A DNA stretch of 64,000 nt, from positions 124,531-188,530 of the forward strand of contig JACVRA010000210.1 in the NCBI GenBank assembly GCA_019828545.1, read 5' to 3'. Position 1 is the stretch's first letter. Every line of letters starts with the position of its first letter. Made by a program: the position numbers and the translations under genes. The notes below the pieces were generated by a model. That model made no database searches, had not been told where the DNA came from, and saw only the letters and a list, made by a program, of their open reading frames with translations. Shown in pieces: positions 46,618 through 58,458 of the stretch. Source of the stretch: Paracamarosporium sp. OC-R06-R3 (Eukaryota > Ascomycota > Dothideomycetes > Pleosporales > Didymosphaeriaceae).

Positions 46618-48183
46618 CTCGTACTATGTCGAACTTCGGCACAAGATGCGATCTCTGAGTCCTTGGTGCCTGTTTTCCCATCCCCTGTCATTGTCGATCT
46701 GCTCAATCTGTTCGGAAACATCTGTGCAAGCATCCTATCAATAGTGTCGACATGAGGCGCCGTTTCTTTTTGAACAATATCCTTGTCTATTTTCCCATGC
46801 TTGGGTTCTTCTCCCACGGAGGACGTTCGTTGAGATAATACGGTATTGACGTACGACCTAGTGGTCGTGGCCACATGCCTTGCGAATTTGGCGAATGGTG
46901 CCATGCATGGGATTACAACACCGACGCAGTACTCCACAGTGCTAATTAAAGGTAAGCTACTGTAAGAGAAGCATCATCTAGGCGCAGAAACAGGGAGACT
47001 TACGTAACAATCAATAACGGCACCTGCAGCATGGTTGTGTCCTGTGCGAACATGCTATTTGAATCATAACTGAACGACCGATAGCGATATACGAGGCCTA
47101 GGATACTCATTACACAAGCACTACATGTTGAGTCAGTTTGTATGCCTACAAGGTTTTCTTCAGGACTAACCCTGTACCAGCAAGAAAGATAAGCATGACA
47201 CCCATCTTACGTTTGAGAGGGAGATTGAGTTTGAAAACTGCCGGAAGAGGAAGTATGAGCAAGTAGAAGTCGTGGACCAAATTCACCGCACCTGTGGCAG
47301 TGCTAAAAATCTGGATAACACCTGAAGGGGTGCTGCATTGCGCCCCGGTCATACCAACTAGAAATGCCAAACGGTCTGTTCCTCCTCGTGGACCACAAGA
47401 GATGCCATTATAAATGGTTATCGCGGCAGAACAGACAAAACTGACAGCAAGTCCGGCATATACCATTCGTCGGACGTAGGTTAGGGGGTAAAATGAGGCG
47501 AAGATGAGACTATATACGGCAAGTTTGATACCCCAGGTGAGTATTGGATTCACAACTGTCAGTACTAATGAATGCTACACCGGTATCAGAAAGAATTTCA
47601 ATCTCTACTAATAGGTAGCTAGTGCTTACCACCAGGACAGGCTTCGTCAAATTCTTGACTTTCAGGTCCCAAGCGTGATATCCATATACTCCTCCAGCCA
47701 TTACTGGAATACCTCAGTTAATTAATGGTACACTCAAGACAAAGGGACGCCTACATGCAAGTTGAAGGATCGCCAGCGATAATCCACAACTCTACATAGT
47801 AATTAGCTCGTCTCGAGACCAAACAAAAAAACGCTCACTAAACTCAATAGGAACACCGCTACTTGGAATTAGCCACCGCGATGGTACCAAGGCTGGGGCT
47901 CTATCAAACTTACAGTCATCAAAATTCCATCTACGTCTCATGTAGCACTTGCTATACACCCTTATGCACGCCATGATAAGCATAGTTGGTATAGCAATAG
48001 CACCCGCGATGATAACAGGCCGACCATGCCATAGTGGGTGTTCAAAGTCTGCAGTTATATTCTCAAGAAGATTTTAGTTAGATCCTCGTGCACTCGGAGT
48101 TAAAGACCAACATTTGGAGGTATTGATAGAGGATATTCATCCCGCTGGGCCCAGGTCTGCCTGGAAACGTCTGGAATTACCAT
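46611..48183 (-). CDS. Second Pth11-like integral membrane protein
   Basis: Minus-strand exons read with consistent phase: 48108-48183, 47914-48048, (one small exon near 47760-47806 unresolved), 47630-47703, 47171-47574, 47004-47120 and 46611-46941. Recognisable parts are PPNVDFEHPLWHGRP, RRRWNFDDC after TM1, GVYGYHAWDLKVKN, NPILTWGIKLAVYSL, a Cys loop (CGPRGGTD...GAQCSTPSG), VNLVHDFYLLILPLPAVFKLNLPLKRK (split here as two motifs in the protein), and RYRSFSYDSNSMF...VEYCVGVVIPCMAPFAKF. This is the usual fungal rhodopsin-like/Pth11 layout. The unresolved junction after FDDC has no phase-consistent strong splice, so the gene may carry a frameshift. A weak donor (GTCTTT) ends exon 1. Confidence 0.7.
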
Positions 48184-49169
48184 TGCGATTGATCGTGAAT
48201 GAAAAGGGAAATCTGCTGTACGAGGGCCGCGTTCTTTGCCTTTGAAAGCGGAAGCAGTGATTTTGCTGGTGCTGAGCGACGGAATTACAGGAAGTCGATG
48301 CTCAAATCCTCATACTTGGGCAAAGAGATACTGTAAGCTAGGTGTATTTTGAATGCTATTATACGTGTCTAGTAAAAGAGAGGCATTCAGTGCGAGTCTG
48401 ACGAGATATGATTGAAAGACATCTCGAGCATGGACAGCTGTGAATGCAAGTGCCGATGTCATGCCGCCAGGCAACTGTACATCAATATAGAAAAGACCGC
48501 GAATCATAGGCAGTTCGAAATTCCACCCGTTTTCGTTTCGGCTCGAGCCTGCTAGTAGTTCGGCATACTCAGCGTTCTTTAGCCGCTCTTAGCTACACGG
48601 CACTCGCTGCATGCAAGGTAATTTAAGCGGGGGCCAAGACCATGGCTGCACCTCGCAGCATATGACCAGATCTGAACGAAATCCGATAATCCCAAACTCG
48701 GAATCCATTGGCCTGTCTGTTGTATTGGAGGCGACAACTAAGAATAGAGGGCTTGAGCGGGGGGGCCAAACCAGTGTTTGCAATCTATTGTCGTCAATCG
48801 TGTCACACCTGCATTTCCAACAAATTCATGCATATAGTCACACGCGATGGACGTAGACCGAGAAAATATTCACCCTCGAAATATGGAGTGATCCTCTCCA
48901 CCTCGCCTCTAAGGACGTACCTCGGCGTCAGGTATTCGAAGCCTATACCTTCAATGGTTTGCGCATCGCCTAAACTCTCAACCCTAACATAATGACCCTA
49001 ATGACTTGCTCCGATATCATCCGCTACACACATAGCCATGAAAACTTGCAAGTGCGACTTTCCCCTGTCTACATTCTTGTGGTCATCGTTAGTGAACTCT
49101 AATCCGGCAACGATGGATCTTTTATTCTATAGAATGCTTTGAATGATAAACTCGCGTTGCGTTAGTCGA
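48184..49169. other. Intergenic, 1 kb
   Basis: Upstream of the second Pth11-like gene and downstream of the Zn2Cys6 gene. A minus-strand frame at 48310-48507 looks mildly coding-like but has no recognisable motif or partner exon. Confidence 0.4.
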
Positions 49170-51508
49170 TCATTGTTCAAAGGACATTCCAAACGGGTCG
49201 ATGATATACCACGGGGTCTGGTTGAGAAAATCATCATGTTGCATTTCCTGCTCACTTGGGGCCTCCCCACCGAAATGTTCTGGGAAATCCCCGGCGTCGT
49301 AAAGCAGAGACATATGATCGCCTGTATAGGAGATTCCCCTTGCAGCTTGGAGGGTGGGTTGTTCTACCCCAGGGATGTCTGCAGATCGAGTTGTATCGTT
49401 TACTGGCAAAGATGCTTCGACTGATGAAGTAGTACCCGAAGCAATCGGCAAATGGGTTGTTACCATGTCGTCTCTCTGACCACTTGGTGTAGTCGGTAGC
49501 ATCGAGTGCTTTGATCTGAACTCGAAGCCGGCACTGCTTGATGACACAGGACTGCAGCAACATCAGTAAAAATTAAGACAAGCACGGGCTGAGACTAACC
49601 TTTCCGACCGGTCTAGTTGTTGGGCGTTTCCTTCAGGATCTGTTTGGGCACGGTACGTTGACACAATGCGTTCCAGATCTTTAACCTACCCAGAAATAGT
49701 CAGTCAAGCCATTCAGCAGCGAATCGTTCAGGACCTGACATACACAAGCACGAGAGATAGGATAGGCTTCTTGTGACTCTCTCACTAACTGCATGACTTC
49801 CAACATTTGCGAAGGAACCAAGTCTGTCAAACACTCCCGGTCATCAACGATTAGCCGGTCGAGCTTGCATATCATCCGGGTAGCTTGACAAGCGCAGACT
49901 GCAAAGAAACAGTCGTCTATGCGCTTCCTTCTCTCAAGACGGAAAGTCCGTGACCAGAAAGACAATGCCTGTATAGACCAGTGCAAACATTGTTGTTGGC
50001 AATGAACAATGTATTCTGGGAGCGTTATTTCAAAGACACTGGGGGGAACCGATTCCCTTATCCCTGGGACAAGGAAACGATAAAGATCAATGTGGCATTG
50101 GTACCAAATTGTGTGTAGCATGACGAACGAAGTCAAGCTCCGCGATTCGGCCCTAAAAATGAGATTCTGATCAGTCCCCTGTGCCTCCAAGGGTAAATTC
50201 TCTTTAAATTTGTGCAGCTCTTCAATTAAACCTTGAGCTTCCACTTGTGAGCTTGATGGCGTTTCACGCCGTGATATCACTCGGCGAGTGTACCTGCATT
50301 AACAGATCAGCAAACTAGGGCTCCAATGCAGGTTATTCGCGAAATAACGAATGGTGGTTGATGAAGTTGCTACCAGTGACTCTCTTGTCACGAAACAAGA
50401 GTTGTCATCCGTGCATGAAACAGTGCTTGGATAGCTACCCAAGGGGTTGTATGTGTCTTTCAAGAATAACATATCTGAGCTTTCAATGACGGAATGAGAT
50501 GTTAGCTTACCCCAGTATTCGGTGGCGGATAGACATCAATCTGACAGAATATGCAAGTGTTCCCATTGCCCCACTAGGTGAACCCTCATCGTCAAAATAG
50601 TCGGTTTGGGATGGGGCACCGAGCAAGAAGGTATGCTCTTCGCACGGCAGACGTACGAAGATAGACGAAGACGGGCAAACACTGAAGAGGTCCAAACCTG
50701 CACACACATTAGCGTCCAACAAGTACAAAGACCACATGAGACGTCTGTTGCACTCTTGCAGGACGACCGAAGCTTTTTGCTGCTCGACATTCAAACGAAG
50801 GGTCAAAGCCATCCGGATGGCGATAGGGAGAAGCATCCACATTATCTCCCGGTTAGCTGTGACCCGGCGGTAATGGATTAGTATTACAAGGATCCGTAGC
50901 CGTGACAAAGTGATATCGCCTAAATCTCCGAGGACATATGCTTGGATCTGATCGATTTGTTCATCTGCCGTCGAGCGCGGATATTGCGGGGATAAGACTA
51001 GAGCTCCGAACGAGCATATTGCTTTGAGAAGCATAGGGTTCAAAGTCCTTGCATTGTATTCGCTGACGATTGTGGCTTTATGAAGAAAGATCCGAGCCAC
51101 GGAATCTTGTTGGTCAAAGAACGCATCCAAACATGGCCGTATCGAATTATTGTCTAGATCCGTGTATTGATGAGCAACAATTGTGCTTGGAGTCAAAATG
51201 TGCTGCATTGAGCCAAGATCTCCATTGGTGGTGTGGACTTCGCTAGTCGGAGCGGGTGTGTTCGCCTGGCGATTTGTGCGAGAAGGCGACGGTGGGTCGC
51301 GAGACTGCATATTTGTCGAAAGAGTCTCGGGCTGGCGAGACGAAGAAAAGACGCAAGACAGACCCTGATTTACGCATCGGGCGCAAGGGGCATCGCCAGA
51401 ACATTTGGCTTTTTGGGAATGGCATTGCTTGCATGCCTTGAGTACGCGTCTGCGCTTCAGTCCGGCCTGAGTAAGGTTGTAAGCAGACGTCGATGTCCTG
51501 ATGGTCAC
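49170..51508 (-). CDS. Zn2Cys6 fungal transcription factor
   Basis: Minus-strand exons 50511-51508, 49744-50293, 49600-49685 and 49170-49551 give 671 aa. The binuclear cluster is complete near residues 26-52: CKQC, six residues, C, five residues, CARC, six residues, C, preceded by a basic LKRRRV. A Ser/Pro-rich linker follows. The middle (about 120-480) resembles the fungal-specific TF domain: LLKAICSFGALVLSPQYP, RRVTANREIMWMLLPIAIRMA, QECNRRLMWSLYLLDANVCAGL. The first intron is long for this window (217 bp). It is transcribed divergently from the sugar-transporter gene 666 bp away, suggesting but not proving that it regulates that gene or itself. Confidence 0.88.
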
Positions 51509-52174
51509 AATGTCATCCGCCTCATTGTGAACATAAGAGCATTTCAGACAAAGACGCTCGCAACCCGTACAGCCCGTGAGCCTACGGTCGCATTTGACCT
51601 ATCGACGAGTTAGTCGATAATTGGCCTGCAAGACCAAGTGCAGGTTGGTCACCAAGAAGCACGGCCTGACTGGTTACTTACCTTCCGGTTCTTACATTGT
51701 TGACAAGATGGTACAGTGTGACCTCTACCAGAGGTGGATGAGCCGAGACCCGGCTCCGCAGCGTTTGTGCGCGACATGTATGCAGTTTGAGAGAATGCTG
51801 GCGGTTATCGGTGGTGTCGGAGGGGATATCGTCTCGGCAGTGGCCAGCGGCTTCGCCACCGACAGCCGTTAGCCGTACTGCCCGCGACACCCCGAGATCC
51901 GCCTTGTCTAGTCACGCTAATAGCGCCAAACCACGACCACCAAAATCTTTTCCCCGCCGTTTGCGGGGCGCCCGCAATGTTGTCCCCTTCCTCTGGATCT
52001 GGTCCGTTCGTCCCACTCCCCCCGGATCTCGCTACACACCATCCGAGATGGGATCCTCAACCCTCCTGGCTGGGTTATATATGTACCTGATTTCCATCTG
52101 CAACAAACTTGCTCGCCTCCTTTTCATAAACGAGCAAGCTCAAACTCAAATTTTGCTGATTTTAGTTGTCTTGC
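51509..52174. promoter_or_regulatory. Divergent promoter region, Zn2Cys6 factor / sugar transporter
   Basis: Both starts face away from this 666-bp region. It contains several CGG triplets, including an inverted pair CGG-N8-CCG at 51848-51861, the type of site bound by Zn2Cys6 dimers. Such triplets are common by chance in this fairly GC-rich stretch, so the site is only a candidate. A CCG/CGG-dense run lies at about 51810-51880. Confidence 0.4.
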
Positions 52175-53972
52175 ATGATGGAGTCTAGATGGAGCGGGCT
52201 TACGCCTTACTTGGTCTTCAACTCTGTCGTCTTCCTCCTTGGTGGTGTGCTCTTCGGCATGTAAGTACCCTGAAACCTTCGTTAATCGTAGCTAGTCACT
52301 TTGAGGTATACTTACAAATTTACAGTGACACAGGCTCCTTCGGCTCTCTTCAGGCACTCCCGTCTTTCGTCGCGCGGTTCGGCGTCACGGACGCGAAGGG
52401 GAAACACGTCCTCCCACCTACCATGAAAGCCCTCATGAACTCACTGCCATGGATCGGTAAGATTTTAGGCTGCTTCGGTTCTGAGTCCATCATCGATTTC
52501 GCTGGATACAAGAAAACGATGTACCTGATCGGCACTGTCCAGGTTGTCGCTGTCATCAGTAAGTGATCGATCCGCCAAGCAAGCGACCGTTGCTGACTCT
52601 TAGTTCAGTTGAGATGACTGCATCGCACTGGGTACAGTTCACCGTTGGTCGCATCATCGCCTACTTCGTCGTTGGCGTCGTAGAGAATGCCACTCCGTCC
52701 TACAACGCTGAAACGTCTCCACCAGCCTGCCGAGGTCTTTTGGCTGGATCACTAATTATGGTATCTTCGCTCGGAAATTTGTGGGGTGCAGGTATGTCTC
52801 GAGCATATGCCAACGAACCTGGTAACATTGGCTGGCTGGTCCCAACCGCGATGCAATTCATCCCTGCAATGCTCCTCCTAGTCTTGGTGCCCTTCACCCC
52901 AGAGTCCCCTAGGTGGTTAGTTTTGAAAGGACGCAAAGAAGAAGCCAAACGGAATCTCGACAAGATCAGGCCGAAGAGGGACGTCCAAAGCGGCGCAACA
53001 CAAACTGAGGTGGAAGCCATCGTAGAGTTGATTGAACACTCCAAGAATGTAGAGGAAGCCAGCTGGCTGGACCTCTTCCGTGGTAATCATTTGAGGCGCA
53101 CTTGGGTGCGTATGACGATGTCATTAATGTGTGATTCAAGGTATTGACTTTGAGAAAGATCACCGCAACCTTGTTTGTCCTAGAGCAGACGAACGGCAAC
53201 CAATTCACGCAGTCATACGCCGCAACCTTCTACGTACAGCAGAAACTCGGATCTATGTCATTTACCTACGCCATGCTTGGCCAAGTTGTCGGCCTGATTG
53301 GTTGCACGACTGGTGTTGCCTTGTTCGATGTCGTCGGCAGGCGCCCTCTGATGATCTACGGCAGTGTTGTCTGCACATTCCTGCTTTACCTCGCATCTGG
53401 ACTTGGTAGGATTCATGATCCTAATACGAGTGAGACGCACACCCTTATTGCCTGCTTCATCCTTCTCCCAGCCTTTACTCGTATTTCAGCATCCAACAAC
53501 GCCTTCCTCACTGGTTCCGAAATCGGTGGCGTGAGACTACGTAAGAAGACAATGGTAGGCTCAAGAGCACCTCGGAATAGAGTGCTAGACTAAGTGGGTT
53601 ACAGGCATTCGGAACCGCCTGTGATGTTCTTGCGGCTTTTCTTGTGACCTTTGTCACACCATATCTTCTACCATCTATGGGTGTCAACATTGGCTGGATT
53701 TTCGGCTCCGTGGCGGCATTTTCGGTAGTTTGGTCCATCCTTTTCTTCCCAGAACTCAAGGTACGATCCACTGACAAACACTCGAAGCATATATTCACAA
53801 GTTTCAGGGTCGTTCGCTTGAGGAAGTTGACGAGCTTTTCGAAGCTCAGCTGCAGGCATGGCAATTTAGCAAATACGAGACCGCTGGCACTGCTCGTCTC
53901 CTTACTGATCTAGAAAATGGAAAGTACGTGCCCAAGGATCACGAGCACATCGAAACTAAGGCACATGATTGA
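52175..53972 (+). CDS. MFS sugar transporter
   Basis: Six exons, 52175-52260, 52326-52558, 52609-53105, 53141-53554, 53605-53760 and 53808-53972, give 516 aa. Sugar-porter hallmarks: LFGIDTGSFGSLQALPSF in TM1, VGRIIAYFVVGVVENATPSYNAETSP, PESPRWLVLKGRKEEAKRNL, and a PYLLPSMG segment with ELKGRSLEEVDELFE after TM12. Its closest overall feel is the alpha-glucoside/hexose H+ symporter group, though the substrate is unknown. The third intron is only 35 nt (53106-53140), unusually short; without it the frame stops. Two in-frame ATGs (52175 and 52178) are adjacent. It is divergent from a Zn2Cys6 regulator. Confidence 0.87.
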
Positions 53973-54697
53973 ATGTGGTAGAAGGTGGCTAGCACTGCTT
54001 CGCAGGGTAACGGTTTGTCGGTTTGTATAGTTGATCTGCATACTGTCAATCACCTGAGATGCACATTTCCAAACTCAATGTCACAAGCTACCTAGTTCAA
54101 TGCAAGAGCACCTTAGATAGTACTCCAATGCTTAGATAATCGTAGATGACTGTAGGCTAATGAAGGTTACAATCAATTGTGTTCCATTATTATTCTTTCT
54201 CAACCCTGGCCCAGTCAAACTTTTTTTTTATTACGCTCTTTTATTTATATAACATGGGCTGTATATTACGTCGACGGGATACTAATCTACAGTAAGCCTC
54301 ATAAATTAAGAGAAATTGATTTTAAATCTCTAAACATCCTCCAAACATATGCTGAAGTATGCCCGAACCACCGAACCATGCACCGAGATGGCATTCATTG
54401 ATATCATTTAGCAATTGTGACTTCCCTGACATCGCAAGAGACTATCGGTATGGAGACCTGTGTCATAGACGAGGTTGAAATTGCACTGTTTTGATGCGTG
54501 CCATCGAAAAGTGAGCGCCAATTTTGGCGCCGGCAAGCGGAGCGGCTATCGGTGGGTCGGTCGCTCTCAGCCGCCCCCGAGCCGGTGGCAACAATCAGAT
54601 TGCATAGCTCGCGAGACAATTGATGATATGCTTGGATGTTGTTGATCGCGAGCTCCCTCTTCAACATCAGTTCTTATTACACGATTATCCAGCGAGG
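53973..54697. other. Intergenic
   Basis: AT-rich around 54170-54340; otherwise unremarkable. An in-frame extension of the sulfatase frame to 54620 lies at its right end but reads like 5' leader. Confidence 0.4.
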
Positions 54698-56257
54698 ATG
54701 ACCGAGACGCAGAGAAATGTCGTGCTTATCGTCGCCGACGATCTAGGCCCCATGCTAGGATGCTACGGATTAAAAGCGATTCAAACCCCTCACATCGACA
54801 AACTTGCCGCTGGAGGAACATTGTTCACGAAGGCATTCGCAAGTACAGCGTCGTGCAGTGGCAGCCGCTCGACCATTTACTCTGGGCTTCATACCCACCA
54901 GAATGGGCAGTACGGTCTACAACACGGAGTAAACCACTTTCAGACATACGATCACATCGAAACACTTCCCCAAGTGTTCAACTCATTGGGTTACCAGACT
55001 GGAATTATCGGCAAAGTTCATGTCGGTCCGCCTTCTGTTTACCCTTGGGAGTGGTACTCGCCCAGCCTGACCCGCAACGTGTGTGGCGTCGCAAAAGAGG
55101 CTGGCGACTTTTTCGACAAAGCCAATGACACTAGTCGACCCTTCCACTTGACAGTCGGTTTACGTGACCCCCACCGTGACGAGAGCAGAGGAGGTTTTGG
55201 AAACGACGAAGAGGATGTAAAGGACATCACAGTACCGGACTATCAGCCTCAAGACGTCGAGATCCCCGATTTCATTAGTGACGTACCCGAGTTGCGCAAA
55301 GAGCTAGTCGAATACTACAAGTCCATCAGTCGGATGGACATCGGTGTTGGACTCATCCTCGACGAGCTGAAGAACCGCGGACTTGAACAAAACACGCTCG
55401 TGATTTTTGTGAGTGACAATGGGGCACCATTTTTGAATTCCAAGACTACTCTCTACGATGCTGGGGTTAGACTTCCTTTGGTGGTTCGCCAACCTGGGGG
55501 AATTGCAGGCATTGTCAATCCAAACCTGGTCTCTTTTCTAGACATTCTCCCAACTTGCATCGACTGGGCAGGTATTCAGGGGGATGTAATTAAGACGAGC
55601 AACACAGAAAGGTCTCCCCGCAGGCGCGGTACATCGTTCTTGAGCATCCTTTCTCAGAGCAACCACCTCGATGCCAGTCAATGGAAGCAGCACGTGTACG
55701 GTTCCCATACTTTCCATGAGATCCAGAACTACTGGCCCACTCGATACGTGCGTGACCATCGCTACAAATATCATCGCAACATTGCCTGGCGTCTCGATTT
55801 TCCGTTCGCAACAGACTTGTACGTCAGCCTCAGCTGGGAAGGACTTCGCAACGCTTCTCCGACCACCTCAGAGTCTATCTCGAACGATACGCCGGAGGTG
55901 ATGATTGGCCGAAGACGGTTGCAGCATTACCTTTTCCGCGGCCCAGAAGAGTTGTTCGATCTAGAAAATGATCCCGAAGAGGTTCAGAATCTCGCCCAAA
56001 GTCCAAAGTACAAGGGATTATTGGAAGCGATGCGCGCTCTGGTGGAGACCGAGCAGTTTCAGACAAATGACGTTTGGCTATTCCGGGACGGTGTCAGTGC
56101 GATTGTCACTATAGAAGCGCAGCGGCAAGGCCTTAGATTGCCGGACCGCTTTGACTTCTCCGCCAGCAGTCCTGGGAATACGGTCGGGCCATTCTGGGCC
56201 AGGCCTTCGGACGACAACGATGGTGCAAACGGCACTAATTTGATAGAATATGGATAG
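54698..56257 (+). CDS. Sulfatase (formylglycine-dependent type)
   Basis: Single exon of 519 aa when started at the ATG at 54698, right before the core strand NVVLIVADDLGP. The metal-binding Asp pair is in VADDLG. The active-site cysteine motif is ASCSGSRSTIYSG, a C-x-x-S-R version in which the usual Pro after C-x is Gly. NGQYGL, VHVG and VSDNGAPF also match the family. Layout and length are closest to N-sulfoglucosamine sulfohydrolase (SGSH)-like sulfatases. The Cys must be converted to formylglycine for activity. An N-terminal extension from 54620 lacks a signal peptide, so the protein is predicted cytosolic. It probably hydrolyses sulfate esters or sulfamates for sulfur scavenging. Confidence 0.9.
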   Translation: MTETQRNVVLIVADDLGPMLGCYGLKAIQTPHIDKLAAGGTLFTKAFASTASCSGSRSTIYSGLHTHQNGQYGLQHGVNHFQTYDHIETLPQVFNSLGYQTGIIGKVHVGPPSVYPWEWYSPSLTRNVCGVAKEAGDFFDKANDTSRPFHLTVGLRDPHRDESRGGFGNDEEDVKDITVPDYQPQDVEIPDFISDVPELRKELVEYYKSISRMDIGVGLILDELKNRGLEQNTLVIFVSDNGAPFLNSKTTLYDAGVRLPLVVRQPGGIAGIVNPNLVSFLDILPTCIDWAGIQGDVIKTSNTERSPRRRGTSFLSILSQSNHLDASQWKQHVYGSHTFHEIQNYWPTRYVRDHRYKYHRNIAWRLDFPFATDLYVSLSWEGLRNASPTTSESISNDTPEVMIGRRRLQHYLFRGPEELFDLENDPEEVQNLAQSPKYKGLLEAMRALVETEQFQTNDVWLFRDGVSAIVTIEAQRQGLRLPDRFDFSASSPGNTVGPFWARPSDDNDGANGTNLIEYG

Positions 56258-56980
56258 AGGCTAGAAGTACAATGGATTCAACTACTGCCGGGGAAGAGAA
56301 CGAATTGGAATCAAACAAACCAATAAACAATAATCTACGAAGAGGATGGATGTAGAGCTGCAACCTAGTTCGCCCTTCGCCAATGCTTTTCGTTGTCAGT
56401 CACATAGACTGCTCAGCATTCCTCATAATATCTCAAAGGGTTGATCCGGAGTCCCACGTCCGTAGACTAAGATCGAAGCATCGGCCTAGCATGTTGTCCA
56501 CGTTCCCCATATTACGCACTTACCTTACTCTGCTTTCCCCGCTCCTCCCATACTTTTCGCATAGCAGTCTGATCCCTACCATGTGTACCATGATTGACAT
56601 GTCACCAGCTTTAATAGAGATCCTATTGGATCCTAGAATCGTGTGTGGATAGTTGGTCAGGGCTCGTGCCCGGTTCTCGGATTGGTATCCGGCTCTCGCA
56701 GTACCGTCCGGCTATCGGTTCCACAATGTCGATGAAACCTCCTATACTGAGACTTGTTGATTATTAGTGCAGACTTGTAGTATGAAGCGCCGCGATAGCC
56801 GAAGACCGAACAGATTTTAGGAATGTGTCAGATTGACTCCCTTCCAGGACTTATCTACTCATTTCCTTGATCAGCCAAAGCACCCATACGAAGTCCAGTC
56901 CATTCAGATAAGTTCTTGCCTTACTCTACGACAACCCCGACGACGTGCAATAAGTCTCCTACTGTACGACTCTCTTATCG
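56258..56980. other. Intergenic
   Basis: Short frames only. The last 150 bp form the upstream region of the DUF1275 gene. Confidence 0.4.
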
Positions 56981-57787
56981 ATGCCTTTATCCAGCAATCG
57001 CAAGAACGACGAAGAACGTGCAGATGTAATTCCAATACCTTCGAAAAGGGGACTACGCGCGTACCTGACCGAAACCCTTCAAATAGACGCTTTCATGGAG
57101 ACACAACTCTTGCTCCTGACTTTCTGCGTTGGCATTCAAGATGCCTTGACCTTCCCAGACTACCACTGTTTCGCGTCCAACCAAACAGGTAACACCGTTC
57201 TTCTTGCCATCAGTGTCTTCGGCGTCGGACATGGAGATCTCTTCCGTGCGGAGAACATCGGTACATCACTAGGCATGTTCGTTGCCGGTAGCTGGATCAT
57301 TGGCCAGATCGGACATATGAGCTGGGTCGGACCGCGCACGAGGATATGGATTTTGTTCAACCAGTTTCTCCAGACCCTACTCATCTTTGGTGCTGCGGCG
57401 GTACAATTCGTCTTTGGAATACACAGCTCGGGTTCGTCTGCGGTCACTGTTCTCGCGCTGCTTTCATTTGCGTCCGGGGCACAGGTGACGCTCTCCCGTA
57501 CCTTCTCATGTACAGAAATCAGCACGGCAATGGCCACGGCAGCGTGGGTGGATCTCATGGTCGATCCACGCATGTGGCAGAGACGCAATCATGCCCGTGA
57601 CCGGAGGCTTTGCTTCCTGGTCGCGCTATTCATTGGAGCACTTATCGGAGCTTGCATATATATCCGAGTCGGTCCAGCCTACGCCTTACTTGCATCAGCA
57701 GTTGGAAAAGTTATCGTGACGATCATGTTCTTTTTCAACAAGGGCACAAAGCCTGAGCTTGGGCTTGAAGACGGTATTCGACTGTAG
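56981..57787 (+). CDS. DUF1275 (YoaK-type) membrane protein
   Basis: Single exon, 268 aa. About six hydrophobic segments follow a 40-residue basic N-terminal tail. Family features: LLLLTFCVGIQDALTFPDY in the first helix, ASNQTGNTVLLA directly after it, LSFASGAQVTLSRTF, and a C-terminal GALIGACIYIRVGPAYALL. DUF1275 proteins are widespread in bacteria and fungi with no established function. Length and topology are normal for the family. There is no evident operon-like arrangement; neighbours are a sulfatase upstream (same strand) and an oxidoreductase downstream. Confidence 0.88.
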   Translation: MPLSSNRKNDEERADVIPIPSKRGLRAYLTETLQIDAFMETQLLLLTFCVGIQDALTFPDYHCFASNQTGNTVLLAISVFGVGHGDLFRAENIGTSLGMFVAGSWIIGQIGHMSWVGPRTRIWILFNQFLQTLLIFGAAAVQFVFGIHSSGSSAVTVLALLSFASGAQVTLSRTFSCTEISTAMATAAWVDLMVDPRMWQRRNHARDRRLCFLVALFIGALIGACIYIRVGPAYALLASAVGKVIVTIMFFFNKGTKPELGLEDGIRL

Positions 57788-58458
57788 CAGTGATTCATGG
57801 AAAACAAGATAGACAATCTCATCCATATCTCATGACAGAAATCATTTAATGGTTAACCTCGATGCTCCTAACTTGCAATGTATAAGTTATACTACTAGAA
57901 CATCACGACCTTTCCATACCAGAAGTAAGAGTGTGCTTATCCCTTACCGACTAACAGGTTAGTAAAAGCAAGTAAAACTATAAGCCATGACGTCGCCTAT
58001 TCGATACTACGATCCGTCCGCTTGAAAAAAATACCCTTTGCCTAGAGTCGTATATGCCGACGAGTAAAAGTGTTGCTGAACAAAGCAGAGCGTATATAAG
58101 TACTATCAAATAATTGATCATCATTCATGCATCTGCAGCAACGACCTAGCATTTACGGATTCCTTTTTGTGTGAGCGTAAGGCAGAACGATTACTGCCTA
58201 GAAGCTTGAGGTTGAGGCACAGTGCTGCTGGGACGAAGTAGTCCTTCTGCCACAAATGGGTGAAGTGATACAAAGAAAGTAGCCAGTCAAGCTTCGGCGA
58301 AACGAGCTGTAGGACCCGACCAGAGGCCGCGCAGCCGATTTCTGGGACCAATGAGGGCCGGGAAAGGTTGGCGCTAAGCGGGGTCCGTGCTTAGGTCCGC
58401 GGAAAAAGACCGTGATCACACTTCTCCAATCGCCCAAATCGCACAAGACGTGGAAGCT
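57788..58458. other. Intergenic
   Basis: No gene recognised; slightly AT-rich in the first half. Confidence 0.4.

Noticed and set aside
48310..48507. 65-codon minus-strand frame
   Set aside because: Mildly coding-like, but no homolog recognised, no partner exon and no promoter position.
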